Assembly (NCBI RefSeq): GCF_024362695.1
Contig: NC_065424.1
Coordinates: forward strand, 5,058,786-5,122,785
From: Pectinophora gossypiella
Taxonomy: Eukaryota; Arthropoda; Insecta; Lepidoptera; Gelechiidae
Reading direction: 5' to 3'
Length of the DNA stretch: 64,000 nt
How positions within the stretch are numbered: position 1 is the stretch's first letter; the number at the start of each line of letters is the position of its first letter. A model generated the notes under the pieces. It was not told the DNA's origin and ran no database searches. It saw only the letters and a list, made by a program, of their open reading frames with translations. Below, piece after piece: positions 45,401-60,400 of the stretch. A program made the translations under genes and the position numbers.

Positions 45401-48400
45401 AAAACAAAAACAGGTGGGTTTTCAATTTTCGTCATCATATCGAAGACTAAAACTTACGTCAATTAATATTCTCTTTGTCCACAGTTAAATTTTCATATTT
45501 CCACCGGTAATCTTCTTCTTCTATCGTGTGAGTTGTGAGATGGATTACCAACCCCATCAACCCTGGTGTCAGGGTTACTATTGAGCCGCCAAACCATCCT
45601 TACAAAAGGAGCCATTACGCCACAAAGGTTGTCTTATAACTTTAAAATCTTAAGACCAAATGTTCTTTTAAAATCCAAACCCCATGTTTATATCTCGGCT
45701 GGAAATCTCAGCCTCAAGAGGTTATAGGTTCCTCAAAATGTACGTGATGTAAGCTGTTTCGTGACTCTTCCATCCCAATTAATTTAGTGCATTTAAGTTG
45801 AACATGGACTGTATATTTACCGCAATCATTTTCATCCGAACCATCCTTACAATCTGGCTCCCCATCGCACAAAAACGGTTTCAGGACGCAATGGCCAGAC
45901 GCACACCTGCGAATTAAAACATACTGTTATTAAATACTTAATCTCATTTTTCCCTAGAAGAGCTGTGGTAGCCCAGTTGGTAGAACGCCTGCCTCTCACT
46001 TTATACTCACATGAACTCGGTGTGTAAGCAGTTGAAGGTAGAGCAGAGCGTTTGTGCCTCGTCGCTGCCGTCAGTACAGTCAGTAGTTCCGTCGCACATC
46101 TGCGCTCGGTCTATGCACAGCCGGTCCTTCACGCATTCGAACTGCCCCGCCCTGCAGGTCACTGGTGCTGGAGACGATATTGAAACAAAAACATGTACAG
46201 GATTTAAAGATATATATAAACCATTGCTGGATCTCTCTGACTTCTGTCTACTTCTGTTCAGACAGTATCTTGACGGCGACGGGTGTGTTGCCGCCAAAGG
46301 ACGATATCGGCGTAGTACCTCGCGAGCTACAAGTTGGTAGTGTGACTAGGGATCGACGATTCAACGGTGTTATTTTGGATGTTGTATAAATGAGTCACGC
46401 TGTGTAAACTTCGATAGCGCGTTTCAGGACAGCATTCAATGTTCGCGCGCTATCTGTTGGTTACGTGCGGAACAACCTGGTGAACTAGTTAGGTGCGCCA
46501 CAGTATAATGCATAACAAGATGCCGGCTACTTGGCTTGATAAGTCACAGGAGCAGAAACGTGATAGCAACTGTTACCATCATCTGTCAAAATTTTGTGGC
46601 AATGATGAATGCATAATGAAAATCTGTTCATCTGTTATTATACAGATTACAAAATGCAATTAGTGCAACACAATCACATAACGCATCAAATAAGCATCAC
46701 GATATGGTCATTTATTTTCGATCTTTCAAAATTTCCTACATTTTCTTTCTACAATTTCCTACAAAAATATTGGAATTTTAAATTTAATTTAAGGTTACCT
46801 GGTGTTGACGTAGTGGACGCGCAGACCTTGTTTTTATCAGTACATTTTCCTTCGCACATGACTTCGGCCATCGCACACGTGCCATGTTTATCTACAAAAA
46901 TATATGTTAGTTAATTCGCTTGAAATCCAAGTACCTCATCCGGTCACTCCATAGAAAAGAAAGAAAGAAACCTCATTCTACGTAAGTGCGAGCGAGACAA
47001 ACAATCCGCAGCATTTCCCCTTACTCCTTAGACTACCCAATTGTCATGAACTGGAGAATATTCATGCTTGTGTCGCGTTTTTCTTGTATTATTTTAATTT
47101 CATGATCAAGACACATTTTTGGCAAACGTTATGGCACGATCGTCATCTGCAAGCGTTTCAATTGGGTCGTGTACTAAGTTAAATTATGAAATTCTGATTA
47201 CTAAATAAAGACAGATCTGATTTGAAACTAACAAAAAACATTTTCTTTAGTTAAGTTTCAAGAAAAACGCAATTCGTCCGACATTTTATAACGTTTTTCT
47301 ATGACGTCAGTGTGCTTTTTCATACACATTCTATCTCTTTCTTCCTTTATGCGTGTGAAGCGTATTATCCATGAGCATTTAGAGGAACCAGGCTTACGTT
47401 CGCAACCCTGTTCATCCTCGCCATGTAGACAATCCTTCCTTCCATCGCAGACACTGCTCTTCAGGATACAAGTGTTGCTGTGGTGGCAGTAGTCTTCTTC
47501 CTCCTTGCACGTTGCAAGAGCTGAACAGTTCCCGTCTACGTTGACCATGCCAGCGGGGCAGAGGCATTGGTACCCTAAAGAAAGGACATAGTATGGTACA
47601 TCAAAAAAGCTAAGTGAAGTGTTGGTAAAGGGTTCCACTGCTGGGCAAAGTCCTCCCCTAGATTTTTTCCACTGCTTTCGTGGAAAAGAACCACGCTCTT
47701 GTTGGTTTAACATTCTCCATTCTTATCTATCAAAGGCCAATTCTTTGACTTCCCTATAAGACACGACGTTCGCGTTCTCTTTAATCTGTTCCATGTAATC
47801 CCTCCGATAAAATGGAGTAAATTATATTTTCTATGAGGAAAATCTATCTATGTACATATATATCGCGATGTCCGTGGCCTCACTCGGCAGGGCCCGCAGA
47901 ATACCAGCGTCGTGGCTCATGCCGCGACTTATGCTGAGCGAGGTCCTTTTATTCCGGACTCCACCGCAGATGATCGGGCCGTCAGTGCGTTGCATTTAGA
48001 ATAAGTACTTAGTTTTATTATTATTTTGGTTTGTTTTTCTTTTTGTTTTGGTTTTTTTTTGTCTATGTATTATTGATTTCCGTGTGGTTTCTGTCCTGTT
48101 AAATGTAATGTACCTGTCTATGTGTCTGTGGTGTCCGGAAGTAATAAATGTTTCTTTCTTTCTTTAAAATTACATTAAGCGTCTTGCCACCTGACCCTAA
48201 ATAACATACATACATAATATCACGTCTATTTCCCGTTGGGGTAGGCAGAAACCACGGAATTCCACTTGCTACGATCCTGACACACCACTTTCGTATCTTC
48301 CACTAAATAATTGGTAACAACTTTCTAGCATTCTTTTTTACCTATGTCTTCAGTAAGGCCAGTATCCAAGGGGTCTTTTCTAGGAATTTGAACACAGATG

Positions 48401-51400
48401 TCTGAACACGGATTTTGTTGACAGGGGTGCTTGAAGGCCAACGGAGGCTGCGATGTTGCTTGGATGTGCAGGTGTGACCTGTTCGGGAATATCGCTGGAA
48501 GAAACAATAGTTCTTTTTTATAGACAATCAATCTTTGTAAAATTGCGTCGTGGTTCACGCCGCAACTTGTGCTGAGGCCCGTTTATCTCAGGACGTCCAC
48601 CACTACCTTATGATCATCCTAATGAACATCCTCCTATGCTTTTCGTAATTGTTTTGTGAAAAAAATTAAATTATGTTATTGTCTTGTCTTTGTGTGTGGC
48701 GTCTTTTTATAATTAACTATTTCTATTCTATTCTTTCTATTCAGTTAAGTCTTATAATACTTATATATTTTCCTTATTACTTAGGTATCAGTTATGCTAT
48801 ATTTATATAATCCGATACAGACATATTATTACCAAAGAGAATAACAGACAGTAAACATTAAAACAGATGGTAAAACAAACAATAAAATATTGCAGTAGGT
48901 AATAATAATATCGCTGTGGTGGTTTATCAGGTAATTAGATGAATTTAGCAATGCAATCGGGTGGACAGGGATGGCTGTAAGGGGCGGTTGGAGGCCATTC
49001 ACGGGGTTTCAGCCCATATTCTAACATCGTGGGTTTTTTACCCTATATTCACACAGTTATGGGCACGTTGCCCATTTGTGGGTATTCTGCCCCATAGGTA
49101 TTTCATATAACTATGCCACATTTCAGTTTTGGAATGTGATTCAGAATTCAAATAATTCGTGACTTTAACTTTGGCAGTAATGGTTGTCTAATCTATAACT
49201 CTATGACGACCGGTTGTTATTATAAACTATAAAAATGAAGTGCGCTCTCTTCTCTTTTTTTCTGACTTTTATGAGCATTGAATAAACGGTTATTTCTACT
49301 GTTTCCTGGGTGACATTTTTATATATCAATACATACATATCAATAATAAGGCAACTGGAGTAAAAGAGACAGATATATATTCGTGCGAGCTACTCACAGA
49401 GTTCAATGCGTCTTATGTTCCTAGAGACGTCGTGTATGTCCGCCCAGTAGAGCCGGCTGCTGCGGCGGTCCGACCAGAACACCAAGGTCGAAGTCACCGC
49501 CAGCTCGGTCACCGTCGTCGACAGCTCCCGATATGTCTCCCGGGCTGAGCCTGGAGAAGACAAAAAAATCACCATCTCCCTAGCATTATCCCGTTTTTCA
49601 CAGGATCCCCTTACCTAATCTGTAGATTTGACTGGTCCGGTTTATTACAGAAGCGATTGCCTGTCTAACCTTCAACCCGCGAAGAAAAACCCAGCCCAAT
49701 ATACAGGTTAGGTCACATACCTCCGTTAATGCATTTCTCGAGAATGTGGGTTTCCTCACGATGATTTCCTTCGCCTGATCCAAACTTGAATTCGAAAACA
49801 AATTCGACAATCATTGGTTTAGGCCTGTGCTGGATTCGAACTTGCGACCTTTAAGTGAGAGGCAAGCGACAAGACAAAAAAAAATCAAAGTTTTTATTGT
49901 TCTTCTTCTATCGGGAATTGTGAGCAATGACGTGCCGTCTCCGGGAATGTTCCTAAAGTGGGAGTGTTATAAAAACTTCTTTATAAAAACTCCTTAAAAA
50001 GTAAGGACACTGGCTGCTTTCTTTTTCAAATTGTTCTTTCTTGTTCTATGGTCTTATCTGCCTAAAGGTTACGTAATAAAGCTCTTTTTACATAAGTTTT
50101 GCGCCTTTTACTGCAGGTCAAAGGGGGAAACCTTCCACCGGGTCAGGAGCTGACAAGGCCAACCTGGAAATCTTTAAATAGACTCCGAACACAGGTTGGC
50201 CGAAGTAAAAATAACCTGCCCAGGTGGTGTTTTCTCAACGGATCGGACCTGGGCGTGTGTGGTGTTACGCCACAGAGTACTGTACGGGTGTTTTATGATG
50301 GTGTTTTATACGACGTCTCTTGCGCTGCTTTCTTGATGCTGTACCAGCTTGCAGCTCTGATGAAGCTTATTTATGGACTGCTCCTTGTCGGCTCAGCTTC
50401 CTTCCTGTCACCGCTATCGATCGAGCTGGGGAAATTTTTAGTACACCTTTTCTTATCTTAAATGCTTAACGAATGACCAGTGGATTTGAATCCCTGAAAT
50501 GTACCCTTCATCATCATCAGCCGTACGACGCCCACTGCTGGGCATAGGCCTCCCCCAAGTATCTCCACGACGATCGGTCCTGCGCTGCCCGCATCCAGCG
50601 GCTTCCCGCGACCTTCACCAGATCGTCGGTCCACCTTGTAGCGGGCCTAACCACTGAGCGTCGTCCGACACGTGGTCGTCACCCTTAGTAAATGTACCCT
50701 TAGTATTTAAAAAGTTTAAATACCTATTTATATCTCTGTATTACCTATTAACAATATTAATTTATAGTAGATCAATATTTATGTTTTCATGGTTTTATGA
50801 TGAATAAATTCAAGTAAAACCTACTTCTCACTTTTTTTTAATTTACTTTCCTCCTCTTTAAAAAAATAAAAAAACATTACACTATGGCTTATCTGACATC
50901 TTGCTCCGCGTGCCCTGATACCTGTACGCGAGAGGAGCTGATGAATGCCATCGAAAATGCTGTTCGGGTGGCAAAATATTGGGCTGAAAGAATCTGAATG
51001 CCATCGAAACGACAAGAAGACTGCGAGGAATATTCCCAAAGTGGGTTTCCCAGGAACAACACATCACTGATTGTGAGGTAGATGACCAAACCCATCAGTA
51101 ACTAACCTTGCGGATGCATGTAGTCAATCACGCTGTTGCCCTCATCTGCTATGAACACGTTGTCCATATCACGCGCATACCTCAGACGGATGTGGGGGCC
51201 TAGAAACAATGAAACTGAATAAGTATTTTTTTTTTTTGTTTTTTCTTTTTGTTTTTTTTTTTATTTATTAGGTTTATCTTTGACGCAGTCAAATACCCTA
51301 TTCATGGAAACGAGCATACCTTTCAAGTTGTTAAGCAGTATATGCTTGCGGTCGGAGCCGTCCAGACCGAAGATGTCCACGTGCACGTCATTGTTCTGTT

Positions 51401-54400
51401 CGCTCTCCAAGACCGCCACCAGAACTTTGCTGAAGCCATTCAAATTAGCAATCTTATTTACTAACACTAGTTTAATAAAGTCATAAACTGCCTATACGTC
51501 CCACTGCTGGGCACAGGCCTCCCCTCAATCAACCGGAGGGGGTATGGAGCATACTCCACCACGCTGCTCCACTGAGGGTTGGTGTTTTTACGGCTATATT
51601 CTGTCGTCTAACCACAATTAACGTGCCTTGGCTTGTCTATGAGCAATATACGATAATAAGATGTTTCCTTTGGAGTGCGACATCTTGAAACAATCGCGGA
51701 TGTCCTGGTAGTCGCGTGAACCAAAGACCTTCTTTTATGTCGCGTCGCGTCATCTAACTGCCTCTAGGCATTAACTTCTTTCTTTCATTTCTAGACTTAT
51801 AAATCTTCATCTCCCTAGAGTTATTCCGTTTTCCACAGGGTCCGCCTACCTAACCTGAACCCTGATTTGACAGGTCCGATTTTTACGCTACAGAAACAAT
51901 TCCCTGTCTGTCCTTCCAACCCGCGAAGGGAAAACCAGCCCAATACAGGTCCTATCTGCACGAATCAGGGGGTTCTTACGAGGTTAAAACTTAAAATAAA
52001 ATTAGGAGGTGTCTGCAGGAATCAGGGTCGATATTCCCGTACAAGACCTACCCGTAATCAGGCAGCACACACAAGCTGACGGGTATCTCGTCGATGAAGT
52101 GGTGCACGAGCGCGCGCTTGCCGGTGCTGAGGGACACCACCTCCAGGTAGCGGCCGGCTGCTTCCACGAAGTACAGGGAGTCCGTCATGTAGTCTGGAAG
52201 AAGAGGAAATCAGAAATCACAATTGTAGTGTTTATATAAGTACATAAACACACGTAGGTATAATTAAATATATAAATAAATATATCATCATCAAAATTCA
52301 AAAAAGTTCAAAAATATCTTTATTCAATAGGTAACATAGTTACACTTTGAATCGTCAATTTTACATAACGAACGTCTCATCCGCCTAAAACTACTGCAGC
52401 TTCTCACAACCTGCCCATTATCGTCCCCACTGCTGGGGCACGGGCCTTCCCTATGGATGGATAGGGAAATCGGGCCTTAAACCATCACGCGGGCCCAGTG
52501 CGGATTGATGGTTACTAACGACTGCTAATGCAGCCGGGACCAACGGCTAAACGTGCCTTCCGAAGCACGGAGGAGCTCGAGATGAAAACTTATTTTTGTG
52601 GTCACCCATCCTTTTGCTTAACTTCAACAATCGCAGACCGAGCGCGTTAACCGCTGCGCCACCAAGCTCCTCAATAAATATGTGATATATTACAAAATAC
52701 TTGAATCGATATAATCGATTCACATATATATTCTGTCGTCTCCGGCAATGCACTACGCGGTGGCCACAATTAAAAAGTAAACTGTACGGGGGTGGAGTGA
52801 AGACGTAGTGTGTGGCAACGAGCCGATATTTATTTATATAATTATATTGAGGCGAATACACTACAAGAATAATTTATTCAACGTAATTATCATGGATAAA
52901 CTTGTTTAAGGTCAATGTAACATTTTTGAATTTACATCATTTCGTAAGGAGTTTGAGGAGAAGAAATGACAAGAAACTGCAACAACAACACATCTTTTAA
53001 ATCAATATAGGTACTTATACATTACAAGTTATTTAATAACTAGAAAGGAACACTTTTAATACCAGAGATTTATATCATTTAGGTAATCATTAATATTATA
53101 ATAAGCTTTTTCACATAAAGTAAGTTTCACATGAGCTTTAAATTTATTTTCGGGCAAATTCAAAATATCCTGTATTTTGTATACAGGGTGTTAGTGACAT
53201 CGTAATGAATACTGAGGGGGATGATTCAGACCATGATTCTGAGTTGATATCAAGTGGAATTTTCCGTCGCAAAATTCATGATTTTTTTTTTAGTTTTTTT
53301 AAATTATTTTCAATTCTATACTTTTGCGATGAAAAATTCCACTTGATATTAACTCAGAAAAATCAGCTGTTTCATCCCCCTCAGTATTTGTTACGATATC
53401 ACTTACACCCCGCACAAGTACATACTGTGCCCATACAAGTAGGTATGGGTGTTAGTGGCACCGTAACGAATACTGAGGGGGATGATTCAGACCATGATTC
53501 TGAGTTGATATCAAGTGGAATTTTCAGTCGGAAAAATTCATGAAAAATTTTGTTTTTCTTTTTATTATTTTCTGTTCCATACTTTTGCGACGGAAAATTC
53601 CTTTTCATATCATCTTAGAATCATGGTCTCAATCATCCATCAAAGTTTTCGTTACGACGTCACTAGCATCCTGTATAGTAAATTACTTAATATACTTCGA
53701 TTTTGACACTTTTAGGAAATTAACCAATCATTAGGAGAAGAATATTAGTTAGCAAATGTCGTGTTACCATAGTCCATATCGACGACGTTTTCGAGCCCCT
53801 TATAGAGCAGCAAGCGAGTGACGCCGCGGGTGAAGTCAGTCATATTAATGTAGTTTATCGTCTTCCTCTGCGCGTCGTATATATACAGCGTGTCTGCAAT
53901 AAATATATTTTTTAATTTATGACAATGGGCTGCTTAATCACTCATATAGAACAGAATCGATTAACAGAATATCGACTGATACATCACTATGCTAATGAAC
54001 ATTGATAGCATATGAACTGGCTGTATGGGCAATGTTCCCTTTGCCTGTCTTAACGCTAATGAGCATACTTTGACAGATCGTACCGCGTCTTGTGCGCGCT
54101 TGGCTTTTTGGCGGGAACGGGAACGGGACAGTGGCTTTCTTCATTGAATAATCTAAATAATAAATAGTGCTGTTATATGGTTAAATATCGCATTAAGTTA
54201 GTCGGAAAACACTCGCGATAGTGTTATTATATCGGAATATTCAATAAACAATTTAATTGTAACACTCATGCAACACTTATGTCATTAAACGGATAACAAA
54301 GGCTTTTCCTAGGATTGAGCATATACCTTGTTTTATTATACCATGAGTAAATATATAGAAAGTTACCTCTCAGACTGTCGTAAGCCATGGCTTGTACTCT

Positions 54401-57400
54401 TCCAATGTCGAAGTGCGCTGCATGTGTTTCCGGGTTGCCGAGGGTGTTGTACTGTATTCGGGTGAAGGTAGAACCGCTGCCCACCACTAAATATTGTGGT
54501 CGATAGTGTTGGATAGCTGGAAGTAACGTATAAATGTTATTTAGGCGCAGGGATCATTGCGCACAATTTATGATCGCGTCGGAACTTTAAGAAAATGATC
54601 ACTTTTCACTATTACCGTCTTTTAAGCCGTCTTTCCTCTCGGCAACATTTAGCGCGCAACATAATGCACAACAAGTTGCCAAACAAGTTGAAAGTTACCG
54701 CGGAACTTTTGTTTAACAATGGCCCCGATTCCTGCAGACACCGCCTAATTTTATTTTAAGTTATATCCGTCATTTTCATATCCGTCGAAAAGGAAAGGGA
54801 CGGATGATTCACAGCTCTTAATTTTAGGAAGAATGAGTGAATGAATGAATAACCCGGGCGAATCAAAAGGTACGTCGCTGGTATGCAATCCGTTTGACGT
54901 GCTGTCTACTTAACTGTGTCGGGTTATTGACGGATGTAAAATTTTTAGACGGTTGGTTTAGATTTGTGCTTAAAATTGACGTGTGTTCCATAAATTTTAT
55001 GCTTGTCGATTACCCGTCCCTTTCCTTTTCGGCGTTTAAGAAAATGACAGATATAACTTAAAATAAATTAAGATGGTATTTACAGGAATTAGCACCAATG
55101 TTGTCTTATTATGTATAATTAGGAAAATGAGGCATTCGGAAAATTAAGAAATGGTAAAATTAAAACTTTTCATAAAGAAGAACTCGTCTCGATAATAATT
55201 AGCATAATTTTACACATGGAAATATAAGAACTAGGAAGGAACTCGTCGCCGTCAGGGTCTAAATCGTATGTTGTCGACAACAAGTCGCCAGAGGAACTAG
55301 TGTTGTTGCGCATCGCGTCTCCAGCCTACAATTGATGCTCAACTATTCTCTGTAAACAACAAGCCGCGTGACATGTTGCGCATCAGCTGGCAACGTCGCG
55401 CGCTGTTGTGCAACGTTGCCGTACATGTTTTTTTTTTTTGTTTTGGTTTTCCCCGAAGGGTAAGGCAAAGGGAACTATACCCATACAGCCATGTCTTACG
55501 TATTTTTTTTCTTGATGATTGATGAAATGATGAAAGATGATGATGATGATGATGAAACCTAAGCCCCCACCCTCGGAGTAGACTCCTACTCCGAACCCCA
55601 GACGAATTAACTCAAAAGTCCGCATAAACTTTTGAGTTATGAAGCGGCTTCCTGGCACGAAGCGAAAATAGACATATACACTTTGTTTATTGAATACTCC
55701 GATATAATAACACTCGCGAATGTCTTCCGACTAACTTAATGCGATCATTAACCACAAAACACCACTTCGTATTAATTATTTAGATTATTCAATGAAGAAA
55801 GCAACTGTCCCGTTCCCGTTTCCCGCCAAAAAGCCTGCCGTACATGTTGACCATTACGTGTTGCCTAGTAAACACGAGGCTGAACTACAACAACAAAATT
55901 TTGAAATGCATTGCAATTTGATATGCCCTACACACTGAAATACGGATTTAATGCACTGTGTTATTAATTAAATTAATTATCATCAAATATATAATAAATC
56001 GTAATAATGTATATATATATTCATTTAATAAATAATAAGATTTAAATTCATTCATTTCATATAATCTGCATAATTATAATTAAAAAATAACAAAACGTTT
56101 TTATGTAAATGGTAACACCGTAACCTAAGTTTTTGTATGTTGCCTGTATTTTTTTCTTCTTCTCAACTTTCTGCATAATGGCTGTAATTTGGTAAACTTA
56201 ATTTTAAAATACAGTCTATTTATAATTTACACCAGCTTATTATTTCTACACCCCTCGTACCTATGATCAACCCAATTGGGATATAGTTGTGAGCTTATAT
56301 TTTGTTAGCGTCTACTTAGTAGATGGTGGCTTTTCGGCGGGAAACGGGAACGGGACAGTTGCTTTTTTCATTGAGTAATCTAAATAATTAATACGAAGTG
56401 GTGTTTTGTGGTTAAGGGCATTTCTACGGAAGGGTCTATTTTTTCTCAATTCGGTGCCGAAATTGAAATTAGGCTTTTATGAATATTTTAATAACAAATA
56501 TTGAACTATATTTCATCTTGAATCTAATGATGCAATTGGGACCAGATTTGGTGAAGTGGTTTATGAGAAAAGTTAATCACCGAATTGGGCAACCACCGAA
56601 TTGAGAAAATGATACACCGAATTGAGAAGCGGCTCAGCGAATTGCGAAAATGAATCACGGAATTGAGAAATAAGCCCGCGAATTTAGAAATGCTGTCAGT
56701 TATTATAGAAATAATGCAATGAATGACCAATAATGATGTGGTATGGACATCTAATGAAGAGGAATGGAAGTCATATTAGATGATATATGGTGAGTATGAA
56801 TGTGCATGGACATAGGGGGTAGGAGACGACCGAAAAAGGTGTGGATTGGATTGCGTGAGGACGGATATGTGTATGAAAGGTGTATTAAGATGACGAAAGA
56901 CAAACAAATTAATATCGTAAAAAATAGGAAACTTTTCCCCACGAAGGGTAGAAAATGATATATTTCATGTCTTGCCTAGGCTTGACCATGTGAGATTACA
57001 CCTTCCTCACTTCCCTTTGACATGCGTAGTTCTAAGCGTTAATCTCCCTTGCGTTCGTCTAGTAGAGGTATCAGCACTGGTGGAGGAAATACCCAAGCTA
57101 GGTCGAAGTCCCATGTTTTGCTGAATGCATCTATGAAAATAGCACCTTTGTCTCTCACATCTCAGGCCACATAAATTGGAACTACTTTCGAATGAGAAGT
57201 TGCGAAAAGGTCTATCTGAAGAATTCCCCACTTTTTGAATAGAAAGTTCGTCACTCGATCCGACAGATGCCAGTCCGCTAGAGATTTCTGCCGCGAGAGG
57301 CTGTCGGCAATCTCGTTAAAAACACCAAGAATGTAATAAGCAAAAATTTCTATTCTGTTCCTTTGAGCAAGTTCCAGAAGTTTTGCTACTAGGTCTGTTA

Positions 57401-60400
57401 AGAGACTGGAACTTGTTCCCCCCTGATTCCTTACATAGGACACAACCGTTTTGTTGTCGGACTGAATAATGACTTGTCATTCATGTAGTTGGGGTAATGT
57501 CATCTGAAATGCTCGGTATACTGCATACAGCTCTTTGCGATTTATATGCCACAAGGTTTGGCTCTTCTCCCAAACTCCGCTGATTAGAGACTCGTTGACA
57601 TGAGCACCCCATCCGTTGTCTGAAGCATCTGTTGTGATGAATACTGTGCCCTGATATATGAAAATTGTTCATCCTTTGTGAAGGTGATCCAACCACCAAG
57701 AACATTCCTGTAGAGCTTTTGTCGGTATTAGAAATTTCCGTGTTTTCTGGTGTTGAGGAAGACAATTGGCTAAAGTTGAAGACGTCTGATATGTAATCTT
57801 CCTAGAGGGACCGTGAAAGATGCAAAGCTCAATTTCCCTACAAGACTTTTTCCTGTGACCCAATTCCAGGTTCCTGATTTCAATACTTCCATAAGGATAC
57901 TTGTTAAGTTGTCTATTCTGCTGTCCAGTAAAAAGGTTCTGTTTTTCTTTGTGTCCCACATTATCCCCAAGTAGTCTAGACAATGGGTTGGTGGGTTCAG
58001 AGATTTATTTCTGTTTATTTTCCATCCAAGCTTCTCCAGATAATTTACCACGTATAAGGTGTCTTCCTCTAACTAGTCTTTCTGTTGATTGGCTAAGAGA
58101 AAATTGTCGAGGTGTTTGACGAGTTAAACTTCTTTAAGCAAGGGTTAACTCAAAAGGCGTGAAAGACGAATAACGAATCTGCTTTTATGCTAGTTCACCC
58201 AACCTCAAGCACTTGATTCCCTCAGGGATCTTGTTCCTTAGTCATGGAAGCGAAATTAAAATCTTCTACTTACATCTTCTTCAGGTAATAGATACGGAAC
58301 TTTCCAGGTGAATGATTTCGTTGTATGCTCCTCAAGACATCCTTCGTGCGAACGACATTCATCGTCTGAAGTATTATCGAGCCTCTTTAGGATGTTGGAA
58401 AGCATGTCCTTCATCTCACTAAAGTTCTGTTCTAATTTATCGACCCTGGACAATTTCTTTGACTTCGATGATGAGGACCGAACTGTAGATAGATCGTCTA
58501 TATCTTTACTATCTGCTAGCTCCTTAGACGCATCCTTACGGCTAAAAGCAGTGGTTTTAATTCAGCGAGTGAAACCACTATCAGCTCATTTAGAACAGCT
58601 GATCCTTTGATCCTTGAACTGATTGAAGGTGGACCAATTATGAGACCTACACAAAAGGGCCATCCCAGTATTTTAATTTCTAAAGCTAGGTCTTCTCCGG
58701 TAGGTCTTCTCCGAGAGGAATGTACATTCTGAGCAAAATGCTCTTGCAAGCTCGACTATCGGGAGAGCGAATCTAATTTTGTTCAGAACAAGCGGGTCCA
58801 AGTTTGGGCCTAAGAGGTCTTGTCTCGTGTGAGGAATGACTAACCACTGGAGCCATCCCTCCGGCAAATACGTTCTGGCCAACTGCTTTATTCGCTCTAA
58901 ATGACAATGGGCACTTTTGTATGAAACTTGGTCCAAGAACCTCCACTGATGAGACTTATATGTTATGAAAGCTTATGCTTTCCCTATGATTCTGGCAAAG
59001 TCCTATCAGATTCTGTCCCGGGGTTCTTTTTTTACGGCCATGTTTGTCCTGGCTAAAAATGTGATAAAATACAGTGGGAGCTAAAATCGACTCAAGATTT
59101 GTTGCTGGATAACTAAGTCTACATAAATAATTATGTATCATATTGTATATCATTTTAAAGAGGATCTTTTCCAGAATCCGAAACATAAAAAAAAACAAAA
59201 AAAAATCTTTTTGTAAGCGAATTATAGTCAATTTATATCTGCAGCGCCATTGTTTCTCGGTAGCTAAGTTCAAGTTTCATGCCTTTTACCCCTTCCAAAA
59301 GTATCTTACCGATTTTTTTTATATTGCTTCCGGAATTTGATCTGAGTGATAATAACAAGAAAAATAAATAAACACCTCTCCGATAGAGACCGGCTAAGCT
59401 ATTGCCTATTGCAAGAAATCGTCATCATTAGCAAGTCATTACGGTATTGCATATTATAAGCTTATCAGCAACTTGGAACTTGGTCCAAGAACCTCCACTG
59501 GTGAGACTTGCATGTAATGATAGCTTATACTTGTCCTATGATTCTGGCAAAGTTCTATCAAACTCTGTCCTAGGGTTTTTTTACGGCCATGTTTGTCCTG
59601 AGTGTACAGTAGTGGACTGCAAAATCACCTCAGGATTTGTTGTCGATAAACTATTTAACTAAGTCTATATACATAATTATATATCATAATGTATATCAAT
59701 TTTAAAGGGGAAGGTTATCAGAATCTGAAACACAAATAAAAAAATGCATTAAGTATGTAAACGACTTTTAGCCAACTCACGTCCGTAGCACCATTTTTCT
59801 CAGCAGCTACGTACGAGTTTCGCGCCTTCCAACCTTTCCAAAGGAGCCCAATCATTTTTTTCCTTCTTCTGATATTGCATTCTTAACCTGACAAGTGACA
59901 ACAAAGAAAAAAAAAATAGATACCATTCCGATAGAGGCCGCGTAAGCTATGGACCTATTGCAAGATAACGTACTCAAAGGCTAGTCATTATAATCCAACA
60001 GACGTAACATGATTAGAATGCGGGAGGACGCAAATGTAGTATGTTTTCTTTCACCACAATCTTGTTTTATTAATCCAGGCTTATATCTTGTCTTATAAAC
60101 AATGCCGAATGGTACAACAAACGTATCGTAAACGTAAGGTTGCCTGGTAGTAATTGCTACCTTGGCAATAAAGCCGCCTTTTGCACCAGTTATTGCCTGA
60201 ACTTGTTTAATAAATGTGTTTCTTTTGTATACAATAGAGTCATTGTATTGCATCTTGATTAGAATGACTTATTTCTTGTTTCTCTCGTACTAAGCTGTAT
60301 AGTTGTATTGCTGTTAGTATTAAAGAGACACATATTTCGTCTCTTTCGCATAAGGCGATGTACTACATTTCCGTCCCGCCGCATTCTAATCATGTTACGT

